Source: Myxococcales bacterium (GTDB lineage Bacteria > Myxococcota_A > UBA9042). Taken from it: a DNA stretch of 64,000 nucleotides. Below, in pieces: positions 9,101-17,080 of the stretch. Under the pieces are notes generated by a model. It had not been told where the DNA came from. It saw only the letters and a list, made by a program, of their open reading frames with translations, and made no database searches. A program made the position numbers and the translations under genes. Position 1 is the stretch's first letter. Each line of letters opens with the position of its first letter. The stretch covers positions 1-64,000 of the forward strand of contig SHZF01000008.1 in NCBI GenBank assembly GCA_009692425.1, read 5' to 3'.

Positions 9101-10723
9101 GGCGAGTACCGGCTGGGCAACCCGACGCAAGCGCAGCCTCCGGAAATGCTCGTGTTCGTCGCGGGCACGCTCGATCTGCAGCCGCTGCAGCGCATGGGCA
9201 GCCTGGGCAAGTCGCTCAGCGGGCTGGATCTGCGCTTTGCGTTCCAGCGCCACCCGGCCGTGACGACCGACGTGCGCCACCAGTGTCTGCGTTCGCTGCG
9301 CGGCGGTGGGGCGGCACTGCGCGTGGAGGGCCCGCTCGACGACCTGCGCATCGACGGCAGCCTGCGCGCCGAGGCTGGTCGGGTCTCGTTGCGGCGGATG
9401 CCCGACCTCGCGGTACTCGAGGGCGGCCGCCTCGACATCGAGAGCCGCGGCAGCCGCACGTGGCTGCGCATCCCGCACTCGCACCGGCTGCAGGCGACGA
9501 TGGAAGACGGCAAAGTCTGGCTGTGGGGCGAAGTCGAACTGCACGCCCTGAAGCCCGATCGCATCGACCTGCACGTGGGCGGCGCGGACATGCCGGTGCC
9601 GGGCGTGCGCGACTTCTCGGCGACTCTGAGCCCCGCGCTGCGCTTCGAGGGCAGCGGGTTGGCGGACCCGGTCGAGCGCGAGATGAAACTGACGGGTGCG
9701 ATCGACGTGAGCGAGGCGAGCTATCGCAAGTCGGCAGACAAGTTCGCCAGCATCGTCGGCGGCGTGACGGGGCGCGAAGTGGAGGCGGCGTCGAAGCCGC
9801 TGGCCGAGACCTTCCCCGAAGCGTGCGAACTCAAGCTGGGCATCGACGCGCGCGGCCGCAACGTCGAGGTTCAAATGAAGTTCGGCGTCGCGCGCACGGA
9901 CCTGCTGGCCGAATTCGATCTGCGCGTCGAGGGCACGCCGTGCGAGCCGCGCCTGCGCAACCGCGTTACGCTCGTGGCGGGGCCCGACAGCCAGGTCGCG
10001 CTGGCGAACAATACCGTGTTCGAGATCGAGCGCGGCACGCTGGACTTCACGGGCGACCCGCTGCGGCCGTTCGTCGATGTGGCGGCGAAAGCGAGCATCC
10101 ACACACGCAATGCGGGCGGGCAAGGGCGACTGACCGGGTTGGGCGAGGATCTGAACACGAGCGGCAGCCAGACGTCGGGGCAGAAGGTCAACGTCACGGC
10201 CAGCGTCACCGGCTACCTGACGGGCGACACGAAGAACCTCAAGCTGCGGTTCGCGTCGGATCAGGGCGACAGCGACGCCGACGTGCAGTCGCTCATCGTG
10301 ACGGGGCGACGGCGCAGCGACACCGCGGCCGGCGGTGGCAGCGGATTCCAGCTCGATCTCTTCAATGACCTCGCACAGTTCGGCATGAAGCAACTGGAGG
10401 TGGTGCTCGGCTTCGTGCTGCCCTTCGCCAAGCTGAATCTCGGTACGTTCGTCGACGAGACCAACTTCTACGTCGATACGGCCAACGGCGTCATCATCGA
10501 GGCGACCAAGCGGTTGGGTCGGGTCGCGTCGGCCGGGGCGCGCGTCGTCCCGGGTCTGGCCGGCCAGTCGCCGCAGTACACGGGCAACTTCCAGTTCCGC
10601 TTCATGGACAACCTGTCGTTCAACGGCCTGCTGAGCCGCACCCGGCCGATCGCAGAGACCCAGTCGAATGCGACCGTGGATGTGTTCGAGGGCAAGCTGC
10701 GCTACAAGGTTCCGCTCGATTGA
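6167..10723 (+). CDS. tamB: TamB-like translocation and assembly module protein
   Basis: 1518 residues. One N-terminal transmembrane segment (about residues 16-42) anchors a huge periplasmic region rich in beta-strand, AsmA/TamB-like repeats. The C-terminal 350 residues resemble the TamB domain: glycine-rich strands, then a stretch reading TLDFTGDPLRPFVDVAAKA near residue 1290, and strongly amphipathic strands at the end. TamB-family proteins bridge the inner and outer membranes and act with a BamA-type partner in outer-membrane protein insertion or lipid transport. The next gene encodes such a partner and overlaps this stop codon, which supports a functional pair. Family assignment is confident; the cargo is unknown. 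Confidence 0.9.
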   Translation: MAVRRTHLPPGVTRLLHAAYLLAVQATVGLLTFALFGWFAVNSPSTPRRLGALVSNALPGDLAIGRVRWGPGLDHFRVDDVVVTDPHGARVLAVRRAEAWVGIGRVLLGLALGDRTLSVRVEQLELDGLDVRVRNDRMGRLTLATAFADPDEPPPPEPPRPFRLDVVASRVRGLAMAMDLPGSKLDVVGVDFDGAMQFRSGEGPVHVGWQFERLVGRRIEMAYASMKDLPPIPPAFVRVDRVEGSLERVRLRGVDCVLDRVRPWHDIALPDTALVSARIDMELKPELSVDASHLRMETSTASTFLGPMLGRLFDCRLGLDGGFHFDLAHGFVAEADVTAAGLLAGFDVRVLRGHVWTESAAPGNTLTRVRTTNLDLRGYGGAIRAPWIDYTMTKDDLAHLVRGRFTFDRVAPPTLLAAPGAGAFRGGWLLFLQGALSGDVGVAVRTRLTPLEEPNVEVDLALDCDLDLERSGIGVPLRDVVPTLFLRGGIGFHMGPGRVMANDFHDVLLHTGESRTHSLTDPVLQRAEWVRLDGSLELAGPGSHFTLAAHVPRIERLAPHLGVTGRVELGNTQVRGPMQSPDVVGELRVHNVVAAGIEVASARTLVRVKEGTVWLDGFKAQTSLGSIAADIKAHVLGATLAQTPSRRTVAVRGLEVRGLDLGSVLPRFGTPGIAGVVDLRGASVEMDLGDPMASLRLHGALDVVGFDGYGERLPKLSAHLGMHGRRLTVTALRATLETGDDVTGSAEVDLSTMAWRVDADLPVLPMKTWHAVEKLDLPMQGALGGRLQAEGNLKDFALEADLQIVGLQWGERPAAETCLKGPIYALGDATLHIVKPRGGDMSLTSESFFPHFKLAPGSTVAFAGLKPTEVMLRIASDGPFDPGELSGCACAGELFGMDCAAGVAMKVDVETDVQLDFRPGARPFGVEARFRPGGLMVDFGADFLPLTNLEKTEVAVVPGAIRFAGALFDLGRNQFEMCGEYRLGNPTQAQPPEMLVFVAGTLDLQPLQRMGSLGKSLSGLDLRFAFQRHPAVTTDVRHQCLRSLRGGGAALRVEGPLDDLRIDGSLRAEAGRVSLRRMPDLAVLEGGRLDIESRGSRTWLRIPHSHRLQATMEDGKVWLWGEVELHALKPDRIDLHVGGADMPVPGVRDFSATLSPALRFEGSGLADPVEREMKLTGAIDVSEASYRKSADKFASIVGGVTGREVEAASKPLAETFPEACELKLGIDARGRNVEVQMKFGVARTDLLAEFDLRVEGTPCEPRLRNRVTLVAGPDSQVALANNTVFEIERGTLDFTGDPLRPFVDVAAKASIHTRNAGGQGRLTGLGEDLNTSGSQTSGQKVNVTASVTGYLTGDTKNLKLRFASDQGDSDADVQSLIVTGRRRSDTAAGGGSGFQLDLFNDLAQFGMKQLEVVLGFVLPFAKLNLGTFVDETNFYVDTANGVIIEATKRLGRVASAGARVVPGLAGQSPQYTGNFQFRFMDNLSFNGLLSRTRPIAETQSNATVDVFEGKLRYKVPLD

Positions 10724-13700
10724 AGGGGCGCGTCGTGGTTGCAGTTGGGCGTGCGGAAGACGCAGGCAGGCGTACGGAAGCGGCGATCCGGCGGCGTGGA
10801 CCGGCCGTTGCCGTGCGCGCTGCGGCCTGCGGCGGGCTGGCGGGGCTTCTTGCGGCGTCCGGTGCCCTCGGCCAGGTTCCGCTCCCACGCCAGGCCACCG
10901 TGACGGCCACGGAATTGGCGGTGCCGGCCACCGCGACCCAACTAGCCGGGGCGCTCACGGCGGCCGACGAGACTTCGCGACAGGCCGTGTTCGATGCCGA
11001 AGCGATGTGCGCGGGCCTCGGCCTCGCCGACATCGTACTCGAAGGCTGCCCCGGCACACGCTGTGAAGATGCGGACGCGCACGCGCGCTGCTTGTCTCTG
11101 ACCGATCTCGAACGCGGCACCACACTGCACGCCGGCCGGATCGCGCTGGCCCACGATCGCCTGCGCCGCCTCGGCTGGTTTCGCTCCATCGGCGTGCGCT
11201 GCCTGCCCGACCTGCGCGGGCGCGCGCGCCTGACGTTCACCGTGGTCGGCCAGACGTTCGTGCGCAAGGTCGAATTGCGCGGCAACGAAGCGGTGTACGC
11301 CGACGAGTTGCAGTCCAAGCTCGTGATCTGGCCCGGCACGCCGTTCGAGCCTGGGTCAGCCGAGGCCAATGACCTGCTGCAACGCCAACGCGAGGCGATC
11401 GTGGCCCAGTACCAACGCTTCGGCTTCGACACCGCCGCCGTCACGATGGCCACCGAACCGATCGCGCCCGGCGAAATCCGCGTGGTCATCGAGATCAAGG
11501 AAGGGCAGCGCCAACGGGTCAACGAACTCGCCGTACGCATCCAGGCGTTGCCGCCGTCCTCGGAATCGGAAGAAGCGGCCGGCCTGGTCTGTCCGGTGGT
11601 GCGCGACGGCGACCTGCGCAAGGTGAGCGGCCTGGAGCACGCCGAAGTCTACTCGCGCCGGCTCGGCAACAAGGCCAAGGTCGCCGTGCGGCGCCTGCTG
11701 CGGCGCGCTGGCTACGGCGACCCCCGCATCGAAGTGACCGTGGCGCCGGGCGAGCGCGTGATCCGGCTCGACGTCCGCTTGGGACCTTGTGCGCAGGTGC
11801 AGATCCTGGTGCGCGAAGAGGGCGCTCCCGACGCCCGCGCGGGCTTCGTGGCCGACAACGACCCGCGCCTGCTCGACGTGCTGCCCTCGACCGAATCGGG
11901 CGTGTTCGATTTCGACGAGGCCGACAGCGGGCGGCGGGCATTGGAACGCGCGCTCGAAAACCGCGGCTACCCGTTCGTGCGCGTGGCGCTGGAGCATCGT
12001 CCGGTACCGAAGCTGTTGGCGAGCCAGGTCGCCGTCACGGTGCGCTACTTCGTGACGACGGGGTACCTGGCCCAAGTGCGCGGCATTTCGTTCCCTGGCG
12101 TGGCGCGGTTCTCGGCGGGCGAACTCGCCGGGGTGCTCTCGTCACGCGCCTACGACGTGCTCGACTCTGGCGGCTACATGCAGCCCGAGGCGCTGGAGGT
12201 GGACCTCGATGCGCTCGCCCAGCACTACCGCAGCCATGGCTACTATGCGTTCCGGTTTGGCATCGGCCTGCCTGACGACGCAACGCCGCTCGCCAATCCG
12301 CGCACCCGCATTGAGACGGCCGACGGGTCGACGGTTTTCGAGTACCGCTGGCCCGGCAAGGGGTTTCGCGTGCGGCGCCCTCCCGACGAGCACTTTCTCT
12401 ACGTCGAGGTACCGGTCATCGAGGGCGAGCCCTCGCAATTGCGCCGGTTGCGCTTCGAGGGCGTGCGCGCGATCCCTGAAACCGAGGTGCGCAGCCGGCT
12501 GCAACTCGACGGCGGCGACATCGTCTCGAAAGCCCTGCTCGACGACGGATTGCGCCGCATCGAGGAACTCTACCGCAACGACGGCTTCTTTCGCGCGACT
12601 GTGGTTGCGACGTGTGCCACGCTCGAACCGACGCGCACCGAGGGTCCCTGCTCGCGTGAACAACTCGTGGCCCGCACGGTCGACCTGCGCGTCCACATCG
12701 AAGAGGGCGATCGCGTGCTATTCGGCGAGGCATTCGCGGCCGGCAACTTCGGCACGCGCGCCGACGTCTTGCTGCGCGACTTTCCGGACGCGGGCCGCGC
12801 CTATTCCGCCGAAGCCTTGTTCGACGCGCAACGAGGCATCCGCAACCTGGGTCTGTTCAGCCAGGTGTCGCTGCGCCACATCGGCGACGAAGAGACCCCC
12901 GCGCGCGAACGGCTGGCCACGGTCGTCAACGTCGTCGAGGCGCCGGCACGCTGGTACGAGGCCAGCGCCGGTTTCCAGACCATCAACGCGCGTCGCATCG
13001 AGTCCCAGAGCCTGCGCAGCCTGATGCGGGCGGTCGATGGCGTGCTTGCCGAGTCGGATCGGCTTGCCAACGGCCTCGGCGAGCGCATCGACCTCGACCT
13101 GCCCAATCTGCTGCTGGCGGGGGAGTTCGCCTACGTCAACCTGAACTGGCTGCGCCGCGGCTGGGAACTGCGGTTGCCGTTGAAGCTCGGGCTGACTTTT
13201 TTCGAAACCAAGGTCAAGGACCTGTCCGAGCAGCGCTTCGACGACGACTGCAGCTTCGATCCCGAGCCCTGGAACTGCCGCTGGCACGCGGGCTACGAGC
13301 GCTTCCTGCGCGTGGCGAGCTTCGTGCCGACCTACGTGAACCGACGCTTGTTTGACAGCCAATGGGGCGTGCGCATCTCGCCCTACGTAATGCACGACTA
13401 TGCCATCAGCGCCGTCGACGTCGATCAGTCTGGCGTGCTGACCGAGGTGACGCGGCGCTTCGAGAAGGTCGCGTTCTCGGTCGGGGGCGACGTCGGTGGC
13501 ATCCGGGTGCGCGACGCGACCCAGCCCGGCGCGCTGTTTTCGGACTTCGGCTCGAAGTTCAGGCTCGAGCCCACGGTCGTGTACGACGCGACGGACAGTC
13601 CGATCAACCCGCGCAAGGGCGGTCTCCTCACGCTGCGCGGCCCGACGTACATCAACGCCTTGATCCGCAGGCAGGACGGGGAAAGCTACGAGCACGCGAA

Positions 13701-14334
13701 CTTCCTCAAGGCCGAACTCGCCGCCAAGCTGTACCTGCCGATCGGGCCGGCCACGCTCGCCTTGCACGCGCGGGCGGGCGGCGCGGTGCCACTGGGAGGG
13801 AAGGCCGAGAGTGCCCTGCCCGAGAACGAACGCTTCCGGTTGGGCGGCGACAACGACTTGCGGGGCTTCGTGACGGGTGGCGTGCGGCAGTACCGTGCCG
13901 GCAAGGTGCGCTACGTCAAAGACACGGTGGGGCTCGCGACGACAGGTGCGGACGGCGTCACCCACAGCGCCGCGGCCGACATCAACGTCGCAGTGAACGA
14001 CGGCAACGCGGTGCTGAACGGCTCGATGGAGGTGCGCTTTCCGATCTTGCGCGACCTGAACATCCTCGGCGCGGCGTTCTGGGATTGGGGAGGCCTTGCC
14101 GATGACATGCGCGACTTTCGCCTCGGGGCGTTCCGGCACAGCGTGGGCCTGGGCTTGCGCTACGTGTTCTCGGGCCAGATTCCGATCCGGTTGGACTACG
14201 CACTCGCCATCGGCAAGCGCTGCCGCGAACTGAAGGCGACGCCCTACGTCGACCCGGCCAGCGGCAACGCACCCGCGTGCGAGACGTTCGACGATTCCGG
14301 CGCGGCGTCGTTCGCGCTGTTGTACAGTTTCTGA
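10720..14334 (+). CDS. tamA: TamA/BamA-family outer-membrane assembly protein with many POTRA domains
   Basis: About 1204 residues from a TTG at 10720 that overlaps the tamB stop; a GTG at 10735 is an alternative. A signal peptide ends around residue 50 (Ala-Leu-Gly-Gln). POTRA-like units are clear near residues 181, 451, 574 and 665, with further related sequence between, so the periplasmic arm may hold seven or eight. From about residue 743 to the end is an Omp85/D15 beta-barrel, with the barrel signature around RLGGDNDLRGF near residue 1046. It is much longer than Escherichia coli TamA (three POTRA) or BamA (five). It probably works with the upstream TamB. Confidence 0.9.
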   Translation: MKGRVVVAVGRAEDAGRRTEAAIRRRGPAVAVRAAACGGLAGLLAASGALGQVPLPRQATVTATELAVPATATQLAGALTAADETSRQAVFDAEAMCAGLGLADIVLEGCPGTRCEDADAHARCLSLTDLERGTTLHAGRIALAHDRLRRLGWFRSIGVRCLPDLRGRARLTFTVVGQTFVRKVELRGNEAVYADELQSKLVIWPGTPFEPGSAEANDLLQRQREAIVAQYQRFGFDTAAVTMATEPIAPGEIRVVIEIKEGQRQRVNELAVRIQALPPSSESEEAAGLVCPVVRDGDLRKVSGLEHAEVYSRRLGNKAKVAVRRLLRRAGYGDPRIEVTVAPGERVIRLDVRLGPCAQVQILVREEGAPDARAGFVADNDPRLLDVLPSTESGVFDFDEADSGRRALERALENRGYPFVRVALEHRPVPKLLASQVAVTVRYFVTTGYLAQVRGISFPGVARFSAGELAGVLSSRAYDVLDSGGYMQPEALEVDLDALAQHYRSHGYYAFRFGIGLPDDATPLANPRTRIETADGSTVFEYRWPGKGFRVRRPPDEHFLYVEVPVIEGEPSQLRRLRFEGVRAIPETEVRSRLQLDGGDIVSKALLDDGLRRIEELYRNDGFFRATVVATCATLEPTRTEGPCSREQLVARTVDLRVHIEEGDRVLFGEAFAAGNFGTRADVLLRDFPDAGRAYSAEALFDAQRGIRNLGLFSQVSLRHIGDEETPARERLATVVNVVEAPARWYEASAGFQTINARRIESQSLRSLMRAVDGVLAESDRLANGLGERIDLDLPNLLLAGEFAYVNLNWLRRGWELRLPLKLGLTFFETKVKDLSEQRFDDDCSFDPEPWNCRWHAGYERFLRVASFVPTYVNRRLFDSQWGVRISPYVMHDYAISAVDVDQSGVLTEVTRRFEKVAFSVGGDVGGIRVRDATQPGALFSDFGSKFRLEPTVVYDATDSPINPRKGGLLTLRGPTYINALIRRQDGESYEHANFLKAELAAKLYLPIGPATLALHARAGGAVPLGGKAESALPENERFRLGGDNDLRGFVTGGVRQYRAGKVRYVKDTVGLATTGADGVTHSAAADINVAVNDGNAVLNGSMEVRFPILRDLNILGAAFWDWGGLADDMRDFRLGAFRHSVGLGLRYVFSGQIPIRLDYALAIGKRCRELKATPYVDPASGNAPACETFDDSGAASFALLYSF

Positions 14335-14341
14335 ACGGCGC

Positions 14342-14376
14342 GAGCCCTCGATCCGATTCAACGGGCTCTGGTATTA
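14342..14376 (-). repeat. Copy 2 of a TAATACCA repeat, with a hairpin between convergent genes
   Basis: Read on the minus strand it begins TAATACCAGAGCCC at 14376 and contains an inverted pair GAGCCC/GGGCTC (14363-14368 and 14342-14347, loop 15). Its first three bases are the TAA stop of the aminopeptidase gene. The segment CTCGATCCGATTC then CGGGCT then TGGTAT on the plus strand matches the copy at 58915-58943. The hairpin could also terminate transcription from both sides. Confidence 0.65.
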
Positions 14377-16950
14377 CAGGCCGTGCGCGGCCTTGCCGTC
14401 GCGACCCTCGCGTTGCAGTTTCTCCAGGGCATCTTCGAGGCGCTTCAGGCGCTCCTCGAGCGGCAGGTTGCGCGCGATGCTGTCGGCCGCGCGCAACATG
14501 GACTTCTGCACCCGCCGTTCGATTTCGCGGCCGGCCGCCGCACGCAGCGCCGGGATGGCTGCGGCATCACCGAGCGCGCCCAGGGCCCGGCCGACCGCGT
14601 CGCGCATCCGCACCGTCGGCTCGTGCAACAGGCCTTCCAGGTGCTGGCGGATGGCGTCGCGCTCCGGCTCCACCTTCGCCCCCCATGCCGCCAACGCGCC
14701 GACCGTCGCCTCCCGCAGTGCCTTGGGCCGACCGGGCTCCGTCGCACGCCACAGCACGTCCCTGTCGCGCGCGTCGCCGAGGCTGCCGAGCAGGCCAAAC
14801 GCCGTCCCCTCCAACGTCTGGCGCCGCGACGGCCAACTCGTGGCTTCGAGCAGCGTATCGCGTGCGCGGCGGCGATCAATGGTGGCGAGCGCCCGGAGCG
14901 CCGCGCGCCGGACCTGCGGGCTCACGTCGCGGTGCGCGGTCCGGTCCACAGCGTCCCACGCCGCCCCATCGTGGAGTTCGCCCAGCGCTTCGACGGCCTC
15001 GGCGCGCACCATCGATTCAGCGTCCTGTTCGAGGGCGCGCAGCAGCGCAGGTCGAGCCAGCGCGCGCTCCGCGCCCTTGAGGGCATCGGCCGCCGCTGCG
15101 CGCACGTGGCGGGCGGAGTCGGCCGCCAGGACCTTGGCCAAGGCCTCGACAGCAGGACGGGCGCCGGGGTCGCGGCCGAGGTCGCGCACCGCACGGATGC
15201 GAACCTCGGGCGTCGTCCCCGTGGTCGCCTGGGCGGCCAACCACGCCGGCGGCGCGGTCGTCGTCCAGTCGATCAGCAGCGCCGCGTCGGCGTCGATCTC
15301 CACGCGCGCCGGCGGGGCCGGCAGTGCGAGCGTCCATTCGCCGTTTGCGGTGCGGAGCCGGTAGGTCGCCTGCACCGGCACATCGCCCGCCTTGGCCCAC
15401 ACGGCGATCGCCAGCGGCAGATCGAATGCGGGCTGCTGTGACGTGACCTTCTGCGTCTGCTCGAAGCCGACCTTGAGCAACTTCGCGCCCCCGTCCCAAT
15501 GCAGCCGCGCCTTGACCGCGGGATGCCCCGCCTCGTGCAGCCAGCGCTGGAAGAAGCCGCGCAGGCTCTGGCCCGATGCCGCCTCGAACGCCCGCCGCAG
15601 ATCGGCCGTCTCGACGCTGCCGGGACCGTGCGCGGCAAAGTAGCCCTTCAGGCCGGCCCAGAACGCCGCCTCGCCGAGCTTGCGCCGCAGCATGTGCGCC
15701 GCCCACGCGCCCTTGAGATAGCTGTGGCGGTCGAACAAGTCTTCGGGGTCGTCGTAGCGATCGGCGACGGTCGGCCGCTGGAACTCCTTCGCTTCGGCCA
15801 AGTACGCGCGGCGGCCCGCGTCGAGCTCTTCGTGGAAGCGGGTCGGCCCGAACGCCTGCTCATGCCAGACCCAGTCGAGGTACGTCGCCCAGCCCTCGTT
15901 GAGCCACAGGTCGCCCCATGTGCGGCAGGTGACGAGGTCGCCGAACCATTGGTGAGCGAGTTCGTGGGCGAGCAGGCCATTCGGCTCCCAGTCGAGGTCG
16001 CCCGCGAGGTCGGGGACGGCGCGGTCGGTCAGCAGCGTCAGGCTCGCGTTCTCCATGCCACCGGCGACGAATTCGGCGACCACGACCTGCCCGTAGCGGG
16101 CGAAGGGATACGGCGTGCCCAGCAACCGCTCGAACGTGTCGACCATGTGTGGCAAGCGGCCAAACGTGCGCGCCACGTCGGACTGCAGCGCGGGCTCGAC
16201 CCACGTGACCAATTCGCGCTTGGGATGCGCGTGGCGTACCTCGGCAAAGGCTCCCACCGCAATCGCGAACAGGTAGATCGGCAGCGGCGTCGTCATCTCG
16301 AAACGCGTGGTCGCGAGCGGGCCTGCGGGCTTGGACCCGAGCAACCGACCGTTCGACAGCGCGAGCAGGCCCGCCGGGGCGGTCACTGCCACCGTCCACG
16401 TCATGCGCTCGTCGGGGTCGTCGGGCGAAGGCAGCCAATGGCGCGCATCTGACGTCTCGCCCTGCGTCCACGCCTGTGTCAGGCGCGCGGGCTCGTCGGC
16501 GTCGGGCCCGTGGAACCAGAAACCGGCGCGCGGTTGCACCGTCCACTGGAGCCGCAACTTCCAGCCGGGCGCCGTGCGGGCGGCGGGCAGCGCAAAGCGC
16601 AGGTCGTCGCCGTCCTTGACCCACGCGGCAGGCACGGGCTTGCCCCCTTCTTCCCAGTGTGCCGTCGTCGGCGTGAAGTCGCGCGCCTGCAGCACGACGG
16701 CGTCGATGTCGACTTGCGCGGTGCCGGTGTACGTGACCCGCCCTGCCACGCTGTGCGCCGCGAGGTCGAGTTGCACATCGAGGTCCATGTGGCGCACATC
16801 GACGCGCCGGTCGGCCGGTTCGCGCCACGGCAGGTCGGGGTCGCTCCAGCGCGGCAGCACGGGCGGAGCCGCTCCCGCGAGCCCACTGGTCGCCATGATG
16901 AGGAACGTGACCAGCAGCCTTGCCTGGTTGGTCTGTCGCCGATTGCCCAC
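14374..16950 (-). CDS. M1-family metallo-aminopeptidase with HEAT-repeat C-terminus
   Basis: About 858 residues from a GTG at 16950. The open frame extends to 17019, but that segment overlaps the predicted promoter, so I prefer the GTG, which leads directly into a signal peptide (residues about 11-27, ending Gly-Ala-Ala). The gluzincin catalytic site is complete: HELAH near residue 329 with a downstream NEGWA glutamate, and the substrate motif GGMENAS. This is an exported zinc aminopeptidase that removes N-terminal residues from peptides. The last 270 residues are alanine-rich helical pairs resembling HEAT repeats in place of the usual ERAP1-like domain. The stop codon lies inside a dispersed repeat. 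Confidence 0.9.
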   Translation of the reverse strand: MGNRRQTNQARLLVTFLIMATSGLAGAAPPVLPRWSDPDLPWREPADRRVDVRHMDLDVQLDLAAHSVAGRVTYTGTAQVDIDAVVLQARDFTPTTAHWEEGGKPVPAAWVKDGDDLRFALPAARTAPGWKLRLQWTVQPRAGFWFHGPDADEPARLTQAWTQGETSDARHWLPSPDDPDERMTWTVAVTAPAGLLALSNGRLLGSKPAGPLATTRFEMTTPLPIYLFAIAVGAFAEVRHAHPKRELVTWVEPALQSDVARTFGRLPHMVDTFERLLGTPYPFARYGQVVVAEFVAGGMENASLTLLTDRAVPDLAGDLDWEPNGLLAHELAHQWFGDLVTCRTWGDLWLNEGWATYLDWVWHEQAFGPTRFHEELDAGRRAYLAEAKEFQRPTVADRYDDPEDLFDRHSYLKGAWAAHMLRRKLGEAAFWAGLKGYFAAHGPGSVETADLRRAFEAASGQSLRGFFQRWLHEAGHPAVKARLHWDGGAKLLKVGFEQTQKVTSQQPAFDLPLAIAVWAKAGDVPVQATYRLRTANGEWTLALPAPPARVEIDADAALLIDWTTTAPPAWLAAQATTGTTPEVRIRAVRDLGRDPGARPAVEALAKVLAADSARHVRAAAADALKGAERALARPALLRALEQDAESMVRAEAVEALGELHDGAAWDAVDRTAHRDVSPQVRRAALRALATIDRRRARDTLLEATSWPSRRQTLEGTAFGLLGSLGDARDRDVLWRATEPGRPKALREATVGALAAWGAKVEPERDAIRQHLEGLLHEPTVRMRDAVGRALGALGDAAAIPALRAAAGREIERRVQKSMLRAADSIARNLPLEERLKRLEDALEKLQREGRDGKAAHGL

Positions 16951-16973
16951 GTTGCCCCCGCATCGAGCGGCGC

Positions 16974-17002
16974 AGGATACGGCGCGCCCCCTGAGGCCAC
17001 AA
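16974..17002 (-). promoter_or_regulatory. Putative promoter of the aminopeptidase gene
   Basis: On the minus strand TTGTGG (17002-16997), a 17-bp spacer and TATCCT (16979-16974), about 24 bp before the GTG at 16950. It supports that start over the upstream extension to 17019. Confidence 0.55.
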
Positions 17003-17009
17003 TGGCCGC

Positions 17010-17038
17010 TTCCGCGCACTGCTGGACCCGCGTATCCT
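17010..17038 (+). promoter_or_regulatory. Putative promoter of the HD-GYP gene
   Basis: TTCCGC at 17010-17015, a 17-bp spacer and TATCCT at 17033-17038, about 42 bp before the TTG start at 17081. It lies back to back with the aminopeptidase promoter. Confidence 0.45.
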
Positions 17039-17080
17039 CACCGGGTTGCTCGGCCTTGCGCCGCGCTGAGGTCAATCGCC

